NCBI GenBank assembly: GCA_025602905.1 | Contig: JAHLKI010000012.1 | Location: 248,001 to 312,000 of the forward strand | Reading direction: 5' to 3' | Length of the DNA stretch: 64,000 nucleotides | From: Phlyctochytrium arcticum | Taxonomy: Eukaryota; Chytridiomycota; Chytridiomycetes; Chytridiales; Chytridiaceae | In this document: positions 29,607 through 41,979 of the stretch, piece after piece | Layout of the letters: the number at the start of each line of letters is the position of its first letter | Numbering within the stretch: position 1 is the first letter of the stretch | Made by a program: the position numbers and the translations under genes | The notes under the pieces: model-generated | Database searches by the model: none | Seen by the model: the letters and a program-made list of their open reading frames with translations, nothing else | Told to the model about the DNA's origin: nothing

Positions 29607-31462
29607 TTAGACAAGCTTGATCATGTTCTTGACCACCTCTTTTCGGAGGTGCTGCTTGTAGGCCGCAATAGACCCGTTCCACAACTTCATGGCTCCATTC
29701 TCGCACACCCAAATTTGCTCAGCGACCTGATCAATCAATCGGAAATCGTGGGAAACCAGGACGACACCTCCATCAAAGGACTTGATGGCATCAGCGAGGG
29801 AATCAATCGTCTCGATATCAAGGGCGTTGGTGGGTTCGTCCAACAACAACATGTTGGGGCGGGAGAGGGAGAGCTGACAAAAGACGATACGGGCCCGTTG
29901 ACCGTCAGACAATTGCTGGATGGGACAGAGCTGGGCATTGCCAGTCAATCCAAACTTGCCAATCTGTTGACGCCAGTAAGGGAGATCTTGGGGCATATCG
30001 GGGAAGAGGCGGCGCAGGTAGTCAATAGCGGAAGAGTCCAGGTCGAGCTGGTCGGCAGAGTGCTGGGAGTACTTGCCAATCTTGACGTGGGTGTGACGGG
30101 AAATGGTACCGCCTGTTGGAGAGAGTTCGCCGCTCATCAACTTCAAAAGAGTGGATTTGCCGGCACCGTTGGGTCCAACCAAAGCAATTCGAGACTCGGT
30201 ATCGGCACCATACTCGAGATTGCGGTAAATGGCATCCTTGAGGTTTCCGTTGTACGCAAAACTCATGTCGGTAAAACTAATGACAGGTGGGGGCAACTGG
30301 CCAGAACTCTCAAAGTGGAACTGGAACTGGTGACCCTTGTCCACCTTTTCGACAAGACCATCAGCCTCCATCTTGTCCAAAATCTTTTGCCGAGACTTGG
30401 CTTGACGCACCAAATTGGCGTAGGTACCACAAGACGCAATAAACTGCTTCATGTGGGCAATTTCATCCTGTTGCTTTTCGTAGGCCTTCATCTGGTTGAC
30501 TTCCAACTCCTGCTTGGTCTTGATGTAGGTGTCGTAGTTTCCGGAAAAGTAGGTGAGCTGCTTCTTGTGGTTCAACTCGATAATGTTGGTGCAGACACCG
30601 TTCATGAAATCCTGAGAGTGGGAAACCAGAAGCAAAATACGGTTGTACTGAGCAAGGTACTCTTCCAACCACACACAAGCACCCAAATCCAAGTGATTTG
30701 TAGGCTCGTCAAGGATGAGCATAGTGGGCTTCACAAACAGAGCACGAGCAAGGGCAACGCGCATACGCCATCCTCCAGACAAGTCCTCGGTGGCCAGCTT
30801 CATGCGGTGTTCGTCAAATCCGAGACCGTGCAAGATGGATGCGGCGCGGGATTCAAAGGTTGCCGAGTCCATGCTGTCGATACGCTCGTAAATGTCTTCC
30901 AAAAGGGGGGATTCTGGGTCTTCGGACAGAAGGTCTTCCATCAGCTTCTCAAGACGCTTGAGCTCGGCCTCGGCATCGTTGATGACAGCCTTCAGCGCCG
31001 TTTCTTTGGTAGGGGGGTACTCGGAGTTTAAGAGATAGATATCAATGTGTTCGGGGATGGGAGCTTCACGGGCGGCCAAGGATTGCAGGAAAGTACTCTT
31101 TCCGGAACCGTTAGGTCCAATCAGAGCATAACGACGACCAAAGTTCAATTCAATGCTAGTCTCATTCATCAAGATTTGCGAGAAGAAACTGAGGGAGTAA
31201 GATTCAATCTGTAAAACAAACAAAAAGTAAACAATCAGTTGGTCTGTATTGCTGCGCTTCTCACTACGCTAAAGCTTACCTTGATATCCCGGGAGTCCTT
31301 TTGCGAGGTCAAGACACCGGACGAGACACGGTTCGTCTCGAGAGCGAGCTTTTCCATAGCAGTGGCAGCTTCGTCGACAGCCTTGTTGGCCTTCTTGGCC
31401 TGACGCTCGGCGCGCTTGGCAGCACGTTCGGCCTTCTTGTCTTCCTTGGGGTTGGCAGACAT
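29607..31462 (-). CDS. ABCF2: ABCF ATPase, ABCF2/Arb1 type
   Basis: Two exons (31462-31280 and 31208-29607), 594 residues. The Lys/Ala-rich N-terminus (KAERAAKRAERQAKK) is typical of Arb1/ABCF2. There are two ABC domains without membrane segments: Walker A GPNGSGKST and GPNGAGKST, signature motifs LSGGWRMRVALARAL and LSDGQRARIVFC, Walker B ILDEPTNHLD and LLDEPTNALD, and H-loops VSHSQDF and VSHDFR. Arb1 is an essential ribosome-biogenesis and translation factor in yeast. The second signature is LSDGQ, as in many family members. The antisense 460-codon ORF is a shadow. Confidence 0.95.
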
Positions 31463-31820
31463 GATGCAAGGTTGTAGGTAGAGAGTCGGAATAAAGGAAA
31501 AAACTGTCTGCAACGGTTGTGGAAAAGAGCAGCAGCAGTAGCAAAAGGTATTCAGGAAAATACTTTTTGGCAAACGAAATTCCGTGGGCAGGAAACGGCA
31601 GTTTTTGTTCTTTCTTTTGGGACCCGCAGCTTTTTTTTTTCCGGGGTTCTCAGCTGCAATTTAGCCTGATTTAGGTACATGAAACCGATCAAGGTTGCAG
31701 CTCGCCGGTTAAAGTGCAGCTTAGTCGCGCGTTCAACCTCCTTATGTCATCAGCTGAATTTGGGCGGATCTAGGATCTTCAGCGCTCTGGTCAAGGCTGC
31801 AGGAGGGATACTAGTCAGTC

Positions 31821-34800
31821 ATGTCGGATAGAGGGGACGAGCCGTCGTTGGCTGAAGGAGACCCAACAAACGTTGCCAGTAACCCATCAGTAGAAACGCC
31901 AGAGCCTCCGACCGAATCTGTAGATACCGGCTTGATTCCGCCCCAAGAAAATGACCCAGAATTGGTCCCTGACGATGCTGGGAAAGATCCTAGCGCCGTC
32001 GATGAACGACCTTTGGATGAAGTGCCAAATGAAGGATCGGCTCTGCCGGATAATACCAACGCGCTAAATGACTCCGACGTGGGAAATTCGTTGCCGGTAG
32101 ATCAGCCCGACACCTCAACGGCAATCACAAGTGATGCAAGAGACCCCATTGCCTCTGATACCCCCAACTTTGAGCAGTATGCAACTCCGGCTAGCCCGAC
32201 AACCCGAGGAGACTCTGGCCCAGGACAAGCTGATGAGCATGCTCAGGCAGCAGGAATCCAAACAGATTCTGGGGCAACAGCCGCGATACCAAGAAGTGAC
32301 ATCCCCGACACAGAGCCCACAAATGACACATCATTTGCCATCGAAGAAAGCCCATCGAGTGATGAACCCTACTTTGATGGTATCAAACTCTCATCTCTCC
32401 CCCCTCTACCCTCTTCCCAAACATTACGTTCCCGTCCGTCCTCCCGACCGTCAACAGCGCAGCGTCAATCACTCCAAGCTTCCAACTCTGAGGCGTACTC
32501 TCATGAAGATTTGCAGACGCAGTCAAAATGGGCTAGTTCTCGAGGAGAAGCGCATGAGGAGGAACCTGTTGATGTTGATGATAACCCGGCTGGGAGGACA
32601 GTCCGGATACGAACGGAAAGTGACCAGGAAACAGCGGAAGAGGATGAAGAGCCTGAAGAAGATACCGCCCTCATGGATCCCGACGATGTTTGTTTAGCAT
32701 CCAGTGGCACTTAATAACTCTTGTTTAACATTCCTCATTTTACAGCCGTTGATGAAAAGAGTTCAAGATGCTCTGCAAAAGCAGCTTACCGAACAACTAA
32801 CCAAGCTGCGCTACGACTTGAAAGAAAAGGTGACTTCGCCATACCTTGTACCCCGTCCAAAACAGTCAATAAACTTTCTTTGTAGGAAGAGGCGGTCCGC
32901 GCAGCAGTCACGAAGCGAGAAACGATTGGTGTGGAGCTGTACTCTCTTCAGCAGCAGTTGGCTCGCCATCAAGCTATTTCCGAAGGAACGGCAGATAACT
33001 TGATCCTCATCAAGCAATACCGCGAAGAAGCGGAACGAAAACTCCGGCATACGACTTCTCAGTGGAAGGAACAGAAGGAACGTGCCGATCAACATGCCAA
33101 GAATCGTGAGTTTTGGCGTCGTTAAAGTGTCAAGATTGAATCACCCACTGAGGAATGTTTTGTAGTTGGGCAGCATAAGCAAGAGCTCGAAAAAATTTCT
33201 CGGACCATCAAGCAAGTCGATCTCTACAATGAGGAGCTTCGGTCCAAGATCATGGTGGCCAAACGCACAACCATGAAGGCCGAGGAGGATCTTATCAAAC
33301 AAGAGCATGATAAGAAACGTCAGGTGCGTTGCATCTAGACAACACATGTCTCATTTGGCTAACTTTTAAAATGCATAGGACTACTTCATAGATCATTTAA
33401 CGGACCAGCTGCGCAAGTTGCAGGAGAGACGAGCGTTGTACGAGACGCAGCTTCTTGCGCAGCAGAAAGAAACACATTCTGCTATGGAGACACTGCAGGA
33501 TGCTGCTACTGAGATGGAGGTAAAATACTATCACTACCTGGTCGGTATAGCTGCTGACTTAGCAAGTAGGCGATTCAATTTGAGAAGCGACAATTGTTGC
33601 ACCAATGGAAAAGTAGTTTGATAGGCCTGCAGCGACGTGAAGATATCCTGCAGCAAGTCGAAACTGGGATTCAGTGAGTCGCGGCGATGACTATTTAAAT
33701 TTTCAACTCAATGTAAACTGTGTTACTAGGAAGAACAAGGATACCATCCTCAACATGACGGGTGAAATATCGGGCTTCCGATATTCCCTGCGTCAAGCTC
33801 AAGAACAGAACGAAACGCTGACCGTGTTACTCAATAAATTGGAGGGGGAAGTAGAGTACATCAAGCGGGAGATTGCAGACATCAATGAGCAGAAGGAGAA
33901 GCTCAAGGAAAGCTGGACTATTTATACTAAAAGTCTACAGCAGACCGAATCAGAATTGACGAACGTGTTATTGGTATTTAAAGGTTAACTCTCACGCTCA
34001 ACCGCAAATAGCTTACAAATTTGATATAGGAACGGCAAGCATTGAACCTAGAGTTGTCTGCAGTCCAAAAGCAAACGCAGGCAACAGCCGTTGCTACCCA
34101 AAAGCTACAATCAGAGATTGCAGAACACCTTCAGAACCAGTTATCCATCTCCAAAGGCCAGCAGGGCACGCGAAAAGATAACACGCTTCTTCGGCAGCAG
34201 ATACATGAGAAAGAAGCCACTATTGCTCAAGTCCAGAATGATCTCAGTCATATTCGATTGGATATGCTGAATGCCAATGGCCGATTACGAGGGATGAAGG
34301 ATAATCTTACAAAGCTGGACAAGAACTTGCTCGAAAGGAACAGCGTGATTGAAAAGTACGAGGTGGAAATCCGGCGCCGAAATGATGAGCTGGGGAAAAA
34401 ACAGAGCGAGATTGATCTTTTGAACAAAAAGTATGACCAGCTTCAAGCAAAGAACTTGGTATGTGTTTTTGCACTGTCAGATAAGGAGTTTGCATGTCCA
34501 TGTTGCTGATCTTGTCGCGCACAGGACGAGTCAGTCGGCCCGCTGGAAGCTACTATACATAACCTGAGCAAGCTAATTCAGGCCAAAGAGAAGGAATGTT
34601 CACAACTATCTCAATTTTGGTTACGCTCCCAGAATGAGCTGGTTGGGATGACGAAGCGAACTGCCGAAATTTCGGATCAAACCCAAGATTTGCGCATGCG
34701 GCTGACGGTCTTATCAAGAAAGAAGATGGTCGTCAACAGTATGGACTGCCATGAGTTTGATCAAAGAAGTATACTAAGTTTTTACATAGATGCTTTTGAG

Positions 34801-36036
34801 ACCGAACTCAAAGAAATCCGGGAACATCAGCGAAATATCCGACAACTGCAAAATGACATGGTCAAAGTCAATACCCTATTAACACAACAGGCGGTGTCCC
34901 AGAATCGATTGGAAGAAAACAATCTCGGTTTGGAGCAAGAGTTTAGGGCTAAGCTCAAGGTATGGACGCGTATCCCGAAAGACCAACAAATTATTGATTC
35001 ACTGAATTTTTCCACGCAGAATGCTGAATTGGAATCAATTCACTTGGAACAAAATCTCGAGGACTTGAAGACTGAAAAACAGCGGGCACTGCAAGGACTC
35101 ATTGAGGCTGAGTGAGTTTTTATGATGCATCGAGTTGGTAGACTCAAAGCTTATAACACGTAATTCAGGCGACAAATGATGCTGTGGGAAAAAAAGATTC
35201 AGCTCGCTCGGGAAACCCAGGCCGCACTCGACCCCAACATTGGGGCCACAGAAATCAAAGAAATGCAGGCAGAAATCCATCGCATGAAGCTCCGTTACGC
35301 AAGCATGCTCAAACTCCAGGAGAAAATGATTTCTGAAATGGAAAAGAGCGTTTATCGCCGGGAAAGCATTGCTGCTCGCACGAAAACAAAAGGCAAAGGC
35401 GGGAATCACGCTTCTTTGCAGAAGGCCATTGCCGACCTGGCGAAAAAGTTGCGAACCACCATGAATGATTTGCGGGAATGTGATGATGGTATGTATAATG
35501 GACTTTTTCCGGTATACCCACGAGGGTGACTGTGGAAACTCACAATTTGTTTTGTAGACATTAATGCGTTGAAGGGATCGAATGACACCATGGTTAATCA
35601 GTTACAACAAGCCTCGCATTCTATTAACGAATTGGATGCGCGCGAAACAGAGCTTCTGTCCGAAATCGAAGCAGAAATGCAAAAGAAAGAACTGGTACGC
35701 TTCCTTGCATGCATAAAAAACGGCGAAATCTAACATGCGTAGCTCTCCAATACTGCCCTTCTGCAACAAAAGCAGGCTCGCCGATACCGAGATCTCGCCA
35801 GTGGCAAATACACGTTCCTTATTCGCGACGCGGAGCAACGCGAGGACGAGCGGAATCGTTTGCGAGAGCGCCTGGCAAAGATCGGGAACGTGGTTGAGAT
35901 AATAGAGGTACGCTTTTGCCATGTCTACTGTAATAACAGGAGCTTACCCATCACGCAGACTGAATACGGCGCGTCCATCAAGTCACATTTTGAACCCATC
36001 CACCAGCTAATCTCATCCAAACTTGCTGCGCGCTGA
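31821..36036 (+). CDS. CCDC40: CCDC40, axonemal ruler protein
   Basis: Exon 1 (31821-32687) encodes a long acidic, disordered N-terminus ending ALMDPDD. Exons follow at 32746-32829, 32886-33105 and about eight more, to the stop at 36034-36036. The coiled-coil part matches vertebrate CCDC40 closely: PLMKRVQDALQKQLTEQL near the start and LWEKKIQLARETQ with IKEMQAEIHRMKLRY near the end, against LWEKKIQLAKEM and IRAMKGEIHRMKVR in human. CCDC40 with CCDC39 sets the 96-nm repeat and anchors inner dynein arms and the nexin-dynein regulatory complex. It is only kept in organisms with motile cilia. The exon 1 donor (GTTTGT) is atypical. Convergent with the next gene. Confidence 0.92.
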
Positions 36037-36177
36037 ATCGCCGACTGTATGCCGCATGTTGCCATTTGTATTTTCCCCACCTCTAAGGTAGCATCCTCTA
36101 CTTTGTACAATATTTTTGAATTATGTGGTCTATCTACATTGCGAGCAAGTTTCTGTGGGAAATATCTACAAGGGTAT

Positions 36178-37034
36178 CTATTTTCGAAGTGATGGGCCTC
36201 TGACTGACAATAGTTCATTCGAGCCTCTTGTGGATCCAGAGACCAGTGACTCGAGTGAGCCTCGGACGCTGCCCATGCGGCTACGTCCATGTCCTTCATT
36301 CATTTGCAACACGCTCGTCAGACGTGAGGCGCCTCCGGGTGGCCGCCGAAATTGAGGCCGATGTCCTGGAGTACCTATGCCACCTTCTCGAAGACGCATA
36401 CGTTGCTGTTCTTGCGCCTGCACTAGGGCAGCTTGGAGACTCTTTTGAGTACTGATACCTGTTTCGGGGCTATGTCGCTCGGCGATCTCAAGTAAACGTT
36501 CATTGAAAGATGGTTGGATGACGTTAACCAAGGATAGGCCTTGAATGAGTTGAATGCTCTCGGTGATGAGCTGCTGAACTGTGAGATTCCACTTTATATG
36601 ATAAGTGTGAGAAAGCTATCAGGATCGCACAGGTCATGATCGGCTACCTTTTCCTCGTGTCGCTTGTCGACTTCTATCTCCTCATAGAGCCCCTCCAGAT
36701 CTTTTGTAATATGGAACAGCTCCTGTCGTTTGGCTTGCAGCTCGTTTGTAGCCTCATCTTCCTTATCTTGTAGGTAGGTAATGGCAATCTCCGGAAGGGC
36801 AGATTCCTGAAACTGCCCGGGTGCCCGCAAGTCCCGAAGTTCAGACCAAATTTGCGGAGATGTGCGGCCCTCATATGGCATGAGCCGAGGATTTGAGCTG
36901 CCGCCACCATGTGTGGGAGCAGGATCTTGTACTGCGGCGGCCTCTAGCTCTAGAAACTCATCTTGCAGTATTGGAGGTAGTTTTCCCTTTTCCACATTTC
37001 GTTTGTTATGGGACGGGTTGCTGGCCTTCGACAT
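36178..37034 (-). CDS. Hypothetical coiled-coil protein
   Basis: Two exons, 37034-36648 and 36573-36178, joined in phase 0 (HEEK / QLITES), 260 residues. A Pro/Gly-rich N-terminus precedes a helical segment (NELQAKRQELFHITKDLEGL) across the splice, then a helix reading SIQLIQGLSLVNVIQPSFNE, and an Arg/Gly/Ser-rich tail. No family recognised. It sits between CCDC40 and uS9m, divergent from the latter with a 260-bp promoter. Confidence 0.7.
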
Positions 37035-37294
37035 GTCCTGTCAGTTGACGATCGCAGTTCCAACCTTGATGTCTTTATGTCCACTTCATGTAAGCTATGC
37101 CAGAGCAAGAGGATGGGCGAAAACGGCCGCTGTACAAGTATAGTCGTCCGATGTTTGCACTAACACTTCATGCCAGAGCTCATGCGAGCGGAGCTGCTTA
37201 CCACATTTCAATATACGCGGTCATGGCAACCAATCCAGATGCAAACCTCAACGGCGGGCGACAAAGACCCAAATTGCAATTAGCAGAACCGCAA

Positions 37295-38363
37295 ATGTCA
37301 GCAGCACGACTAGTGTCGGCCCACAGGGTCCGGCTCCTCACACCCCGATGCTGTGTTCTTCCAAGTGCCCACTTGAAAGCCTGTGCACCAGTATTTTCAA
37401 GCTCTCGAACGCAAGTCCGACAACTTGGCACTTCCACCGAGGACATCTTTCGCCAACCTCACCCAACTCCACGCCCTGAGAGTATTGCTTACTTTACGGG
37501 CAACCCAAGATATTACCAAGATCTGATGACCATGAATGCGTTGATCCGCAAGCACGATCTTTCCTTTCAAGTGGAACACAGCAGAAAGACAGCACGGCCG
37601 CGGTGGATGTCTGAGAATGAAATGTCAGAGCTTTTGGAATACAAGTTGACTCCTGCTACATATCGTGGTGTTATCAACAAGCTCAACATCCTGTTTGTGA
37701 AGCAAGAAGGTTTCTTTCGGCGCAAACATTTGGAGATCGTTCAAGAAGCTGATCTTTTGTTTATAACAGATAAAGAAATCAGCAAATTCCTTAACAAATT
37801 TGTCAAGCCTGGTCAAAGCCTTATCGCAAAGGTTTCCGAGCGCCCTCAATTGGATGAACACGGTCGGTCGTATACCTACGGATCGCGGAAGACGGCTCGC
37901 GCGCAGGTCTGGATGGTAGAAGGCGACGGCAAGATTTATGTCAATGGCACGCACATCTCTGAATACTTTGCGGAGGACGTTGACCGGGAGGCTATTGTGC
38001 GCCCTCTGGAAATCGCCAAGAGTGTGAGCAAGTACAATGTTTGGGCAGTTGTATCAGGTGGAGGTCAATCTGGTACGTTTCCGGGTCATACTCTTTCATA
38101 TCCCTTCGCCATCCTTACATTGATTATCGTAGGCCAAGCGGCAGCGGTTGCTGTCGGCGTTGCGCGAGGTTTGACTGTGCATGATCCACTTTTGGAAGAA
38201 CCGTTCAAGGCATCAGGCATGCTCAAGATTGACACACGACAAGTCGAGCGGAAAAAGACGGGCCAACCCGGCGCTCGAAAGAAGTACACCTGGTATGAAC
38301 ATTGTTTGGAAGGGACTCGAGTACCTCCAATTACTTATCTCAATTTGCAGGGTCAAGCGATAA
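37295..38363 (+). CDS. MRPS9: Mitochondrial ribosomal protein uS9m
   Basis: Exons 37295-38072, 38133-38292 and a 13-nt terminal exon 38351-38363. The start at 37295 gives an Arg/Ser-rich presequence (MSAARLVSAHRVRLLTPRCC). The C-terminal uS9 domain reads GSRKTARAQVWMVEGDGKIY, GGGQSGQAAAVAVGVARGL and DTRQVERKKTGQPGARKKYTW. Reading on in exon 2 gives an unrelated tail; splicing GTATGA...TTGCAG to the final exon restores the universal ending T-W-V-K-R, followed by TAA. The protein belongs to the mitochondrial small subunit, where the C-terminal Arg reaches the P-site tRNA. Confidence 0.95.
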
Positions 38364-38502
38364 AGGGACCACAATTCTGTATATATCATGTATTCACTTT
38401 ATCCTCCATCACCTTCACCCAAGAGTAGCCACCCCGAGCCTCGCGATGTGTTTATACGAAGTATCGTCATTATTTAAGTTATGTCACAATCGGAAATGCA
38501 TT

Positions 38503-39499
38503 CTAGAGATCCTTAATTGGTTGCTTCAAGTACTCTTTGATTGGAGTACTGAAATCGGCGTGTCGGCCAAAGGAAACTCCAGCTGCCGACGCATGATACG
38601 CGGATTGCTTCAACTCGTTTTGCCGATTGGGAAAGAAGGAGGTCAGGCTTGAAATGGATTGGTCTGAGTTTCGTATGCGCTTGCATTCCGATTGTGGGAG
38701 GGAAGATATGGTGGTGCCTTGACCTCGCAAAGCGGCATCCGACCAAAATGTTAGGGGCCGATCGAAGCGTGCCAATTGCTCCTATTTGACGATCAGCGGT
38801 TGGGCATGACATCCACGAAAGTAAGACCTCTTACATCTGACGGTCGCTCATTCCCGAGCTCGGATAGTTTGCCGTATATGTCCTCATGCCCAAAGTCCGC
38901 CTTGTTCGTAGAAACCCATTCCTTTGTTGATATTTCGGTCGGCATGTCTTTTGTCTCCTCGCTATCATGAAGGTGATCAGAAACGATATTCATTCAGAAA
39001 GGAAGGCGCTCTACTTACATGGCCTGTCTCATCAACTCTGCCTCAATCAACTGCTTCCGTTGCCCTGACTTTGTAATGTTCTTGTCGGCGTCGGTAAATT
39101 CTTTATGGGATTCTCGATGTGTACTATTGATGGGAATTTCTGCGCTAGTATGTCGAAGGATGCCCTATTGGACAGTAAAAATGAATAGGCATCAGAATTG
39201 AATCGGAAGAGTGCATCCTCAATTTTTTAAATTTGGGCGGTTCACGGATACTCCCCCATAAATTCCAAAAAAAAATGCACATGCAAATGCGACTACCAAG
39301 CATAATGCCCCGATGGCTTAAAGATGTTTGAGTTTACCTGATGTCCATTTCGATTCAGAGTTGCTACATCACTCCGCTCGGCCAATACTCGGTCTCCCAC
39401 GGCTCGCTCTTCCACCCAATTTTCTAGGAGAGTTTGGCCGACACCACTATGGCGATTCCAGTCCGTGCCGGTGTGAAAAAGATTGCTTGTGGTGGTCAT
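38503..39499 (-). CDS. SPAG8: SPAG8-like ciliary microtubule protein
   Basis: Four exons in phase: 39499-39338, 39164-39019, 38961-38835 and 38781-38503; 237 residues. The N-terminal GQTLLENWVEERAV parallels GKCLLYNWEEERAT of human SPAG8, and RNGHQGILRH, formed across the first splice, parallels RHGHRGLL. Near the end, VSFGRHADFSTPI parallels the human SFSTPV segment. SPAG8 is a microtubule inner protein of ciliary doublets. The family is short and poorly conserved, so the match rests on these blocks and on the company of CCDC40 and the TTC29-like gene. Convergent with uS9m. Confidence 0.7.
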
Positions 39500-39800
39500 C
39501 TTGAGCGTGGTGAATCAAACAGTTTAGAGAAAATTTCTATGAGATGAACAAAAAAAAATATCTATACGTTCGAAAATTAAATATTGACAAACATTGAATA
39601 AGCGAAACCTTCTTCTGGTCATCTTCGAATCGTGTTTTCAAACACGGTCATTTCCGACTTTTACGTAACAATCTGAGTATAAAACCAAAATTTTCCAACG
39701 AGAAAACTAAGTATCATATGTAAGTAAGCGCTAATTCATGGTGTATGTGTGTTGCAGGCTTGCTATGTGATCTGCTGCTAGATTTAAAATGCTCATATAT

Positions 39801-41979
39801 TTAATTCTTTTGGGTAGGTGTACGAGCGTCTAGGGGGCGGCTCAAAATCTCTTCCAAATGTTGCTCCTCTTCGAGCTGTAAGGCTATTTCCCGTTCAATG
39901 TCGAAAATCGGCAGGTGGGTACTTTGAGCCATAGCAAGGAGTAAGTCACTTGCCCACAGATCATCGCCGTCCATCGCGGAAATCGTCTCGCTGATGAACT
40001 CCTAAGATTTTGCTTGGTTAACTTATCATGAGCTAAAAGTGTTTGGCGGGCCTGCTTACCCCGACAAAGTCATCGTCTGACTGGTCATCCTCCTCCCAAG
40101 TGCAGAGCCGCTTGTGGTGCGACTGGTGAGCATCCTGACCGTAATCATTGGAATCACCATCGCAATCACGCGAACGCTTCCTTTTAGAGGCGTTCGGAGT
40201 CGGAGAACATGCCAAGTTATTTAGCCTGATTTCCCGGGTCCGCTCAGCGATGATTGCTTGCTTCCGCTCGCCAACGGACTCCAGCATTTTCCCGCGAAGA
40301 CTAGCCTGGCGATCCTACACGAGAAACGGTGTCTGTCTGTGAGAACTTTGCATTTCCATTCCAATACACGGACATGTCGCTTGCTTACCAGAAAGGTGTC
40401 TTTGGCCAATTTGACAGACCCCTGGTATTGTGCATGGAGGTGCAGAATGGTATGGCGCAGCCTGTTTTGAGCTACAGTCAGACTGTGTTCTCGAGCTCCT
40501 TGGTGCTTAGCAAGTCTTGCTCTGAATTCAGGATGTGTGCCTACAAGAATACATGCATTAGTAAGGATGTTGAAATACTAATAATATTGCAATTTACCAT
40601 TTTTCAACATCTCAATCTCAATGTCCACGTTTACGACTTCCAGCTCGTAAACCCTATAGATTGATGTTGAGAGTCAGTATCGGCGCAACGGCAGCGTAAA
40701 GAGTTGACCAACCTTTTTTTGAGTAAAAGTGCTTGCTCTTTGATGGCCAACATGTCTTCTTGGCCTACCTCTCCCTCTTCTTGTAAGCTTATCAGGTCTG
40801 CATCGAAGGTTGAGGGGTCCAAATGAGCGGTGGTGTCATCTTGGATTAGCGATGCGGAGCGTCCTAGAATTTCCTTTCCTTTATTCCTGCTGGCCAGTTC
40901 GCTCGCGGGGCTTTGAGCATAGTTTTCTGGTTCTGAGCAGACATGCTCTTGACTAATAACGGACGGATCTGCCTGATCGCCGGAACTCTGATGAGTTGGC
41001 ACCGCAAGAGCACCCATGGGGCAAGCTTCGTAATAGTAGTCTAGAGAAGATGTAAGAAGATAGTAGGGCAGGAGGTCGCTTCGGGGGAACAACCTTCAAA
41101 ACTAACGACGTCAACATCCTCATCTTCGGATTGATAGTAGAACGGCATAATTCCCTTTTTAGCTTGCATTCGGGCGGAAGTCCTCACAGGAATCGGATTG
41201 CCAGCGATCGTCTTCTTGTTCTGGGTACGTACCGAACGCTTCCCTCGTTTTGAAGGTGAAACGTCTTCCTGCGGTCTGGGAGAAGGTGGTGGCTCCTCGG
41301 CGGATGGCGCGACCATCTTTGGTAGCTCTTGGCCATTTGCGGACCCCAGTCCTTCACACATAACATCTACGGTCTGTGAAGTACTGGATGGCGACTTCTC
41401 CCAGTTATCACTCCTCGGCCGCTCAGACTCCAACCTCAAATTGCTGGGAGCAACGGGGGGCGCCTCCGATACGTTCAGTCCATAGCTGCCCGCCTCGCCC
41501 TCGGTCACCCGCAGTCTGTTGACTGGCTGATGAGACAGATTATGTCCGTTTGGATTCAAATGGCGGTTGGGTTGAGTATGTGATGGGGGTGGTGAGGACA
41601 ATCTATCAGCAGGCCCGAACTGTTGGTCTTCGTCGTCTGATTCTTGCTTAAGGGCAAAGACCTCTCCATTACAGACTTGCTCCTGATGGTTGTGAGATTG
41701 GGCATTGGAGAGACTCTGATTCTGACTGGTATGAGTGCCCGTGGGTATTGTGATGGATGCATATTCATATACGGGACTTGGTAAAGGCTGTAGTGAATTA
41801 CCCGCGTACTCTCGACCAGTACCAGGAAACTTCCACGCAGATGGAGGATTCCATCGAAGCGCCATGACTTCATCATTGGAGGGAAGGGATGGAGGGTATG
41901 TATCAGCGTTGGCGTTGGCGAATGATTGCGACGACTCGGCAGACATTGCTCGGGTTGATTGCCACACCGTAGAGTGCAT
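39801..41979 (-). CDS. Sds3/BRMS1-family Sin3-HDAC complex protein
   Basis: Six exons: 41979-41094, 41040-40713, 40653-40598, 40540-40389, 40314-40060 and 40002-39801. A long disordered N-terminus with acidic and basic patches precedes a coiled-coil core. The core reads YELEVVNVDIEIEMLKN-GTHPEFRARLAKHQ across a splice. This E-x-E-M-L-x-N-G-T-H-P-E-F block followed by helices is characteristic of Sds3/BRMS1/Dep1 proteins. These scaffold the Rpd3L/Sin3 histone deacetylase complex. A basic nuclear-localisation-like patch (KRKRSRD) lies in exon 5. Which paralog it is cannot be told. Confidence 0.75.

Noticed and set aside
29649..31031. 460-codon forward ORF
   Set aside because: It lies wholly antisense to the two ATPase domains of the ABCF2/Arb1 gene, whose Walker and signature motifs are exact. 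A long antisense frame is a known effect of GC-rich, biased codons.
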